64,000 bases of DNA from Stenopsyche tienmushanensis (taxonomy: Eukaryota; Arthropoda; Insecta; Trichoptera; Stenopsychidae): positions 302,607-366,606 of the forward strand of contig WACJ01000316.1 in NCBI GenBank assembly GCA_008973525.1. The letters are read 5' to 3'. Positions 57,263 through 64,000 of the stretch are shown here, piece after piece. The position numbers and the translations under genes were made by a program. Numbering within the stretch: position 1 is the stretch's first letter; each line of letters starts with the position of its first letter. The notes below the pieces were generated by a model. It saw only the letters and a program-made list of their open reading frames with translations. It searched no databases and had not been told where the DNA came from.

Positions 57263-57364
57263 TAATAATCTTCGCTTTCTACCCTGATATGTATTTAAAT
57301 TCTTATCGTCATCGCAAAAATACAAATGATAAATAGACATTTCTTTAGAATTTTTAGGATATTT

Positions 57365-57600
57365 GTACGTATGTAATGCGCTACCATACCATTCATCAGA
57401 TTGCTATAAAACTTAGTCTATTTATTGCTAAGAATTGTGTGAGTAACATAAGTATAGTCTAATATACAAAAATTAAAAATCGTTTGTTCGTATTTTATGC
57501 GCTGCCATACCATTCATTCGATTGCAATAAAACTTTGTCAATTTATTGTTTGCAATTTTTCAAATAATATAGGTATAGTACAATTAACTTACAGTAGATC
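57365..57600 (-). repeat. Dimeric 120-bp repeat family, copy 14 (module A, truncated)
   Basis: Two cores (CATACCATTCATCAG, CATACCATTCATTCG) in reverse orientation, then CTTACAGTAGATC of module A, where it breaks off. Confidence 0.85.
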
Positions 57601-59175
57601 AGAAACTCAAAAAACTTTTTCAACAAAACTCAATTTTGATTGTATAACGCTTTAATGCATTTGGCTAATATTCGTTTAATACGTTCTGTATTATTCTCGT
57701 ACAGTAATACACATGTGCGACATTTGCAGATTAATTTACAATGTCGTCTGTTTGTAATTAATGCAACCGCCATGGAGGCAAGAAAGCAACCTGCTCCACT
57801 ATTGTATTATCTATTCCCATTGTATTGCATTGTATTGCCGCATCAATAATTATTAAATTTCGGCAGTGTGAGGATAAAAAGTTGTGCAAGTCGAAACATT
57901 TTTGATTTATTGATGCGAACTACAAGCCTGAGATTATTTCGACATGAAAGCCTAGTTTGATTCCGGTTAGGGCGGTTATTGCATATGAGCAAATTTGGTG
58001 TAAATTGTGTTTCAAAGTTCCAGCAGTACAAGGTCTACCGCGCTTGCTGAACAGGAAGCACTTGCATATATTAAAATGTGGAAACGAGAAAAAATGTGCG
58101 AATGTAAATCTGAAAACGTGAATGGCATAAAATATTAATGGCACACTGGATTAAGCAACAAAAAAAATGTATGACTGGAAATTTTTTTTGGGTAAATTTT
58201 AAACGATTGGGTGTGTGGACTTTAAATACTTGCAAGAAAATATTCACTTTTAATATATATTTTTTAATAAAAATGCATATTTGCATGAAATAATTATTGT
58301 GCAGCCTATACACGATAAGCACTGACACAGCCATCAAGCAAGCCCAGGCGTAATGCTCAGCTACGTGACTCGACAAATCAGCTGACTCTGGAGTGGAAGT
58401 CTATGATGACAAGGAAAGCAGATGTTAAAGCCAAGTGATATTACAATATTTCTCAAATATTTACTGCTGGCTGGGTATATGGTCGTAGATAAATCCGGAA
58501 GCGACAAGGACAACGCGCTATGGCGACAGGTAGCAGCAGAAGTTGGTGTGGAGGGTGGCACCGGTGGCGACGGCTGCTCAGAATTAACAACCGGTAATTA
58601 GCGACGTACATACTGAACTACGCCACCAGCCGTGTCTTCGGGAATTATGAGTATTGACCCCGGACAAACATCGAGCGACACACAAACACTGCGTTGCCCG
58701 CATATTGATGAGACAAACCCTCATTATGTACCCCAACCCACCACCCCAATGACCTATGCCTTATTGGGCTTAATTACGATAAAAACATATTTTCCTAGAA
58801 CCCCGCTGCCTTTATAAAAACATGACAAACTTGGCTTTTGAAATGCTACGAGAAAAAAACATCAGTCTTCTTCGAACGACATCGTTTTGTAATCGTTCTG
58901 TAGTTGTGTTCAGGTATGGCGTCCAATTGCAAGATGCTCATTCGTCATCTCAACGGTCCGAAAAGTGGACCCGTTGGACACATAGGCCTTGTGGCTACTC
59001 CGTCCTATTTTAAGGCTTTTTGCGGCATTTTCCATGATCTGTACGATCACGGAAGCTTTATCAGAGGCTAACTTGGATACTAGCTAAGATTTGATATTAG
59101 ATAGACTAAGATTTTTCAAATAAAAGTCAACTATCACTTAACAATAACCAATTATTTCAACGTTACGTTTCACTG
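57601..59175. other. Presumed intron, nothing recognised
   Basis: GC-richer at 58.3-58.7 kb. No gene, RNA or shared repeat was recognised. Confidence 0.4.
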
Positions 59176-59454
59176 TTAAAGGTGTCATCCGTAATGACAC
59201 GATCTTTTTGCCGCTAGCTGATACGTATGTCATATCTATATCTATTATGTGAAAATAGTATTGTATATCATCAAGTTCGAAGAAGTCAGTCCCCGAGATG
59301 AATCATTCTTACATTTAACGTACAAAACACTACAATCGGACATATCCGTCATTTTCCATTGAGGTTTGTTTAAATTTCACAGTGCGGATATATCCGTCAT
59401 ACCCACTTTGAATAGAATTTGGTCTTGACGTATATATACGTCATATCCATTTAA
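59176..59454. mobile_element. Palindrome-rich TTAA-bounded element (candidate)
   Basis: TTAA at 59176-59179 and 59451-59454. Just inside the left end is a GTGTCAT/ATGACAC hairpin. Further in are CGGATATATCCG (59385-59396) and, near the right end, the perfect palindrome GACGTATATATACGTC (59427-59442). ATCCGTCAT recurs several times. The ends agree only loosely (TTAAAGG-TGTCAT versus TTAAATGGATATGAC). Repeated GACG palindromes close to TTAA ends are a known look of some piggyBac-like elements; the call is tentative. Confidence 0.45.
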
Positions 59455-60661
59455 GGTGCTAACTTTTAAAAAAATGAGATGGGGAAGGGGGCGCAAGCTA
59501 GGCAGTTGCCACGGGCGCTTCATACCCTCGTTACGGCTCTGCTCACACAGCACTACATAACCTACCTAATATAGACGACGGGTTCGCACGAAGCTAGTAA
59601 TTGACGCTTCGCCATAAATTCATATATATACGGCCCGCGGGCCGCATGCGGCCCACAATGAATATTTTTGATGCTACAAAATAAGGAAATTGTAATAGGA
59701 AACTGCGTTTATTGAGTGCCGAATGGATCCAGAGGTCTTAAACTAAAATTTTGCCAAGGACCTCTCAAGAGTCAAAACTGCAGACAAACTGTACATTTCT
59801 ATGAAAAGTAGATTGTTTTTTGTGGCCCATCTAAACTTAAGCTTTTTTTATTTTGGTCCATGTTAGTCTTTGATTTTGATCGCTCTGATTTACAACACTT
59901 CACCAATTCTGACTCAAAAGAACTTACAGAACATTCAAATCGTTCAATCGTCATTCAAATCGTCACAAACGAGCTATATTATCTAAAACTGAACTGATTG
60001 AAATAATATAAAAACGAATTCTATTGCTTTTTTCATATTTCATTTGCATGAGTGCAAATAAAATTCGGATTTAACAGTCATAGCCATAAAACTTACGGCG
60101 GTCATTCCGCATAATAACCGTTACGGAACATAGGTGTCTTTAATTTAAGGGCAGTTAAGTCGACCAAAAACGATGGTGTCGGTGCTATTATTTGAAAACT
60201 TTTTAAGTTTAGAACCACCATAGAAATTCTTGCGGGGTGAACCGCGAACGAAACTTAAGCAAATGGCCATGTGGGATAAATTCCGGACGAAGAGTTCGCC
60301 ATCGGGAATGCCGCCGGGCCAAGTTCCATAAACAGTCCGTATTACGATCAATTAGGCGAAAAAATTGCCAATTTTAAAAGTATTTATATAAAATAATTTA
60401 TTGAAGGTTTTATGGCGGCCGAAATTAGGGCCACCATACCGTATCGGCATAAAATTTCAACATGGCGGTTTAACACTTTTGCGGTGGCGCCACCATTTTA
60501 TAAATTATCCGCAACCGCGAAAACCTAAAACCGTTATTTCGCGATAAATGCGGAGATATAAATTAAGCCCGGAACAAAGACCCGGCATAACTCATCATAT
60601 ATTATTAATTAAGCTCCAATTTGTAATATTACCGCTGTAAAAAAAAATATTTGCAACTAAC
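59455..60661. other. Presumed intron with a GC palindrome
   Basis: At 59631-59654 lies a run of CGGCCCGCGGGCC then GCATGC then GGCCC, three overlapping palindromes in AT-rich surroundings, of a kind found at some DNA transposon ends. The minus frame at 60145-60351 has no motif. The donor side of the Rbp6-like exon closes this stretch. Confidence 0.4.
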
Positions 60662-60743
60662 CTCGACCGTCTCGTCGTGGGGTCTTTCATCACCATGACC
60701 TCTGTGATGTCTCCGAATTTGTTGAAATAATCGCGTAGACTCT
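60662..60743 (-). CDS. Rbp6: Internal exon of a Musashi-family RNA-binding protein (Rbp6-like)
   Basis: Twenty-six complete codons flanked by two split codons. Residues read [20 protein letters not shown] then PTTRRS, the stretch of RRM1 from helix 1 through strand 2 into loop 3 of Musashi proteins, just before the RNP1 block (RGFGF). Musashi proteins bind UAG-containing mRNA 3' UTRs and regulate translation in the cytoplasm. Splice evidence: TTTTTCTTTTAATTTACAG acceptor at 60744-60762 and GTTAGT donor at 60661-60656. The exon enters with two bases of a codon (expected Glu) and leaves with AG of the conserved Arg, so both phases agree with the family protein. DYF-KFGDI with PTTRRSR matches insect Rbp6 better than insect msi, which from memory has a KLKEYF type sequence; this paralog choice is inference. 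The neighbouring exons for the first strand of RRM1 and for RNP1 are not in view. No frameshift or stop. Confidence 0.88.
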
Positions 60744-60845
60744 CTGTAAATTAAAAGAAAAACTTATATTAATCACGAGAAAAATGAATAACGGACTATT
60801 AAAAAATAAATAATATTTCAAACACTCTGTTTATGAAGGTTTATT

Positions 60846-61164
60846 ATATATCTAATATATAAAAATGAATTGGGTTTTGTTCGTTCGAAATGCGCTGCCA
60901 TACCGTTCATCAGATTGCAATAAATCTTCGTCCATTTATTGTTAAGGATTGCGCAAGTAACATAGGCATAATCTAATATATAAAAATCAATTTTTGTTTG
61001 TCCGTATTTAATGCGCTTCCATACTGTTCATTCGATTGCAATAAAACTTTGTCAACTTACTATTTATACTTGCGGAAATAACATAGGCATAGTAAAAATA
61101 TTTTTTATGTACGCAATTTGTTATGCGAGACGTTGCATTGCAACGCATGCCGAATAATCACTAG
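60846..61164 (-). repeat. Dimeric 120-bp repeat family, copy 15
   Basis: Complete reverse copy: TATATAAAAATGAATTGGGT start, two cores (CATACCGTTCATCAG, CATACTGTTCATTCG), a TTTTATGTACGCAATTTGTT link, and the family edge GCATGCCGAATAATCACTAG. Lies 100 bases from the exon, close to the splice acceptor and polypyrimidine tract, in the same orientation as the host transcript. Confidence 0.88.
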
Positions 61165-61857
61165 TATACGATAAATATATTACAGGAATAAAAGTGAACT
61201 GCACTACAAAAAGACCTTTTAATGTTTACATTTGGGTAAAATTTAATTGAAAAGCATTTTATGCATTACATGGTTAAATGAAATGCATCAAAATGTATAC
61301 ATAAAATTATCTTCGGATAAATCGGATTAAATCTCAAATTAAATTAATATCTGCATGTACCGAAAGAAGGACGATTACAACCGTGGCACATTTCTGCACA
61401 TTCTGTAGTAATGTAGCAAGGGTTGTTATGGTCAAACTTGTTAGTGAGAGCACAGACCCAGTTAAAATGAATCGTGACTACGACGTCTTATTTGAGGGAA
61501 GGCATTTTAAGAACTTTGAGGGGGAAATATTGTTTGTACACAAATGCTCATTCGGTCGAAAGCTACAATGCGATTCATAAGGCTTTAATGCACTTCTGTC
61601 CCGAAATGCGCTTCGCTTAACACGTATATTGAATGAGGAACGTTTTAAATCCTTCAATGGGACTAATACTTCAAAATCTAAAACGAGTTTCCACTTTGTT
61701 GCGGAGGATCGTGAGGGTAGCAGATGTCTCTAAGAAGCACTTGGGGATTTAAGTCTAAGATGGTCATTCGCTACAAATGCACTTATTTACACAGTATTCT
61801 TATTCTAAATATACTGGATGAACTTAGTATAAATGTCATTAATGATGAACAATTCGC
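61165..61857. other. Presumed intron, nothing recognised
   Basis: The frame at 61383-61580 shows no motif. No repeat was recognised. Confidence 0.4.
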
Positions 61858-62100
61858 AAATTTCCCGATTTCTTGACAAATTATTTATTTCCCGCGCTGC
61901 AGATGAATACATATATACTATAATACTTTGACGTGATTCGTAATTATATTACGGAGGAATACAAAAAATCTGGACACCGTATCTATTATAATTCATATCG
62001 ATATTCCTATTATCAGAATCGAGGTGTAGTAAATACATCACCGGTAGGGAAAGATTAATATACCAATTTGAAAAACATATATGTATACATAGCTATGAGC
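61858..62100 (-). repeat. Second arm of the long-range inverted repeat
   Basis: Reverse match of 11768-12030: CGATTTCTTGACAAATTATT, CTGCAGATGAATAC, TTCATATCGATATTCC, GTAGTAAATACATCACCGG, CAAATTTG-like link and ATATATGTATACATAG. Confidence 0.7.
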
Positions 62101-63214
62101 CCCTTAGAGGCTATGCCGCGATTGTGAGCCTGACGAGAGACGTTTATGCAAATAATTTCGTGGAGAGATGGATTCATAACAATTATATAAAAGTGGAGAT
62201 TAATTAGAATTGTGCAAAAACTCGCAAATCCAGAAAAGTCTTTAACTATCTTTTTTTTTATATATATAGGATATATCTTTGATAGCCATGGTGAATTTTA
62301 TGATAAAGCAATTTAAATTTGAAGTAGTTCGAGTGCAAAACCGATCGAATTTACATGAAAATCATGGAATTGGTTAAATAAGGTATGAAAATTATTCCTT
62401 TGGACGAGATACGTGTTGAATTATTTTCAGGGATTTTCATAGGTAGCGTGCGGTTTTCTTTGACGGCACGGCACGCCCCTGTCACTTAGATATCTCTGAT
62501 ATAGTTTTGTAGGTGGAAAATATTATCCGAGCTCCTCGACTAACATATGTAAGTAGAATATAAAGTACGAACAGCACCTCTTTTCTAGGCGGTGTCTAGG
62601 GCGGGAGAGACGCCCGCGCGTAATACATACGGACGTGGTTTTAGATTAAAGTCGACACATTCGATTTCCTGCGATACCTATCCTCGCCAGATAGCAAATA
62701 TAAGCCGACAGAATCAATATTGCGACCATGTGCGCCGCAAAATATTACCTGCTCGCTGAAAAACTGCTTAAGACATTTATTCAAATTTGTCACGCCCGTA
62801 TTAATACGCACGCCGCCCTGGAGCGCCCCTGTGTCTCAATTTTCAGCCGGTTGCAACACTCCTCCTTGCGGAAAAATCTATCTCGCTTTCATAAATATGG
62901 AGACTGGATATAATTCAGTCGGAAATATTTCATCTTTTGAGTGTTTTATTTACAAAAACGTCATGCTGAAAAACGTCCCAAAGATGAAAATTCCAGGGCT
63001 ATATTCGCTCTTAACAGATGTATATTAATGAAAAAATACACTTTCCTCCCTTTAATTTATCATGCATTTAATCCTCTATGATTAATTTGTTTACAAAATA
63101 TTTATGCAGATTTAATTATGTAAATTGACAGCGACATCTTCCCTCTCTTTTTAAGTGCAATGTGTTATTTTAAAAGCGCCATCTTCGTGGCGCTGCAGGA
63201 ATATTGCACCTGCA
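62101..63214. other. Presumed intron, nothing recognised
   Basis: The GC-richer 62.6-63.0 kb stretch holds overlapping frames (62720-63028) with no motif. I looked on the minus strand for the preceding RRM1 exon (GGLSWQT block) and did not see it. Confidence 0.4.
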
Positions 63215-63320
63215 ATTACCGACGGATCGCTTCTTGCGCGAGCACCGTTGCCGGTTGGTTGGTGACGCGCAGGAGGCGAGCGGTTGGCCTTGGCTGCGGG
63301 AAGACGTCCTTATCGCAGCC
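63215..63320 (+). repeat. Hairpin-containing repeat, copy 2
   Basis: GGCTGCG at 63292-63298 pairs with CGCAGCC at 63314-63320, with an AAGACGTCCTT core between. It is a weaker version of the 27757-27785 hairpin, with the GACGTC centre preserved. The preceding CGGTTGGTTGGTGACGCGCA stretch and the trailing TCTCTCTTTCGTG also match copy 1. Confidence 0.6.
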
Positions 63321-64000
63321 AAATCCTTCTCTCTTTCGTGTGAATAAAATGTTACATAGAGAAGAGAGTCTTTTCATTCGATGTCCGTCTACCCCCATCA
63401 ATTCATCCGGCTGTACATGATCCGATAGAAAAACGGACCCGTACGCTAGCGCGACCATCTCGACGAGAGCGTGGGAGCGGGGAGCCACCCGAGGGACTCT
63501 GGCTCTGTGAGTGTATACATAACACACGCAAACTTACTTCACTGCTCTATAATTGAATACATATGCAAAATTGAATTTTTAATTTTTGAAAAACAACAAC
63601 CATTTATTTTAACCCTTTTCTATATTTTAAACTGATATGTTAAAGAGTGAAATAATAAATGCCATGAAAAAATCTAGAAATTGTACCTTATCATTTCTAC
63701 CTTTTAGACCTAAAAGTGACCGATTTTGTAACATTTTTTATGCAAAGTTATTAAATATAGTATGCTGTTGACAAGACGATCTTTATTGAATATAAAAAAA
63801 TGCTTTTTATTGACAAATATGGTAGTGGAAATGAAGGGAACCACGTTTGTTGATGCGTGAGCGATGACATTCTTCATCATGGAAGTCTTAAATCCTAAAA
63901 AAATAATTTGCAGCAAATAAATTAAACATATTTTGACTTTGTATAATATTGTGTATAGCTTAGACTAAAAATTATGTTTGAAATATTGAAAAATAAAAAA
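63321..64000. other. Presumed intron, nothing recognised
   Basis: GC-richer to about 63.53 kb, then AT-rich. Overlapping frames on both strands (63160-63527) show no motif. Confidence 0.4.

Noticed and set aside
62720..63028. Upstream RRM1 exon of the Rbp6-like gene
   Set aside because: The two frames here are on the plus strand and do not encode the expected GGLSWQT block; no such block was seen on the minus strand either.
1..64000. CRISPR array, phage or bacterial island
   Set aside because: The evenly spaced-looking repeats are dispersed transposon-like units in both orientations. Splice sites and eukaryotic transposons rule out a bacterial origin.

Overview
The window looks like nuclear DNA of an arthropod, most likely an insect. 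It is strongly AT-rich. Its only recognisable host coding segment is a spliced exon with canonical GT/AG borders, and it is crowded with decayed eukaryotic transposons (mariner, hAT, PIF/Harbinger-like, TTAA-target elements, a jockey-like non-LTR retrotransposon). There are no bacterial operons, ribosome binding sites, CRISPR arrays or recognisable RNA genes. The order or species cannot be named from sequence alone.

The anchor is one 82-nt exon on the minus strand (60662-60743). It encodes the middle of the first RNA recognition motif of a Musashi-family protein and resembles insect Rbp6 more than insect msi. It has a polypyrimidine tract and AG acceptor on one side and a GTTAGT donor on the other. 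Because it ends with a donor and I find no continuation, bases 1-60661 read as a single intron of more than 60 kb, and 60744-64000 as part of the preceding intron. Almost every longer open frame is chance or transposon remnant.

Layout. 0-9 kb: mostly featureless AT-rich DNA with a decayed transposase-like fragment (3.7-4.0 kb), the first dimeric repeat, a 181-bp TTAA MITE, a G-run cluster, and an inverted relic of an unknown mobile coding family. 11-18 kb: hAT remnants including a C-terminal dimerisation segment, a 200-bp hairpin MITE flanked by TAA, and a deleted mariner. 20-29 kb: dimeric repeats, two TTAA MITEs, and a short strong hairpin. 30-34 kb: a 5'-truncated jockey-like reverse transcriptase and the sense copy of the unknown family. 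36-41 kb: a TTAA-flanked element with transposase-like remnants, a second mariner, and a hAT element with another repeat nested inside. 42-57 kb: the densest run of dimeric repeats, a tandem 114-bp duplication inside a TTAA element, and isolated hAT ends. 57-64 kb: a palindrome-rich TTAA element, the Rbp6-like exon, another dimeric repeat, and the second copy of the hairpin.

The most distinctive repeat is a family of two head-to-tail units of about 120 bp, present about 14 times in both orientations with two alternative 5' modules. It is nested in other elements, so it moved late. The genes do not form a pathway; the window is one host exon in a transposon-built intron. I found no new multi-gene system. 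The items most worth checking are the repeat families, the TTAA elements and the conserved hairpin.
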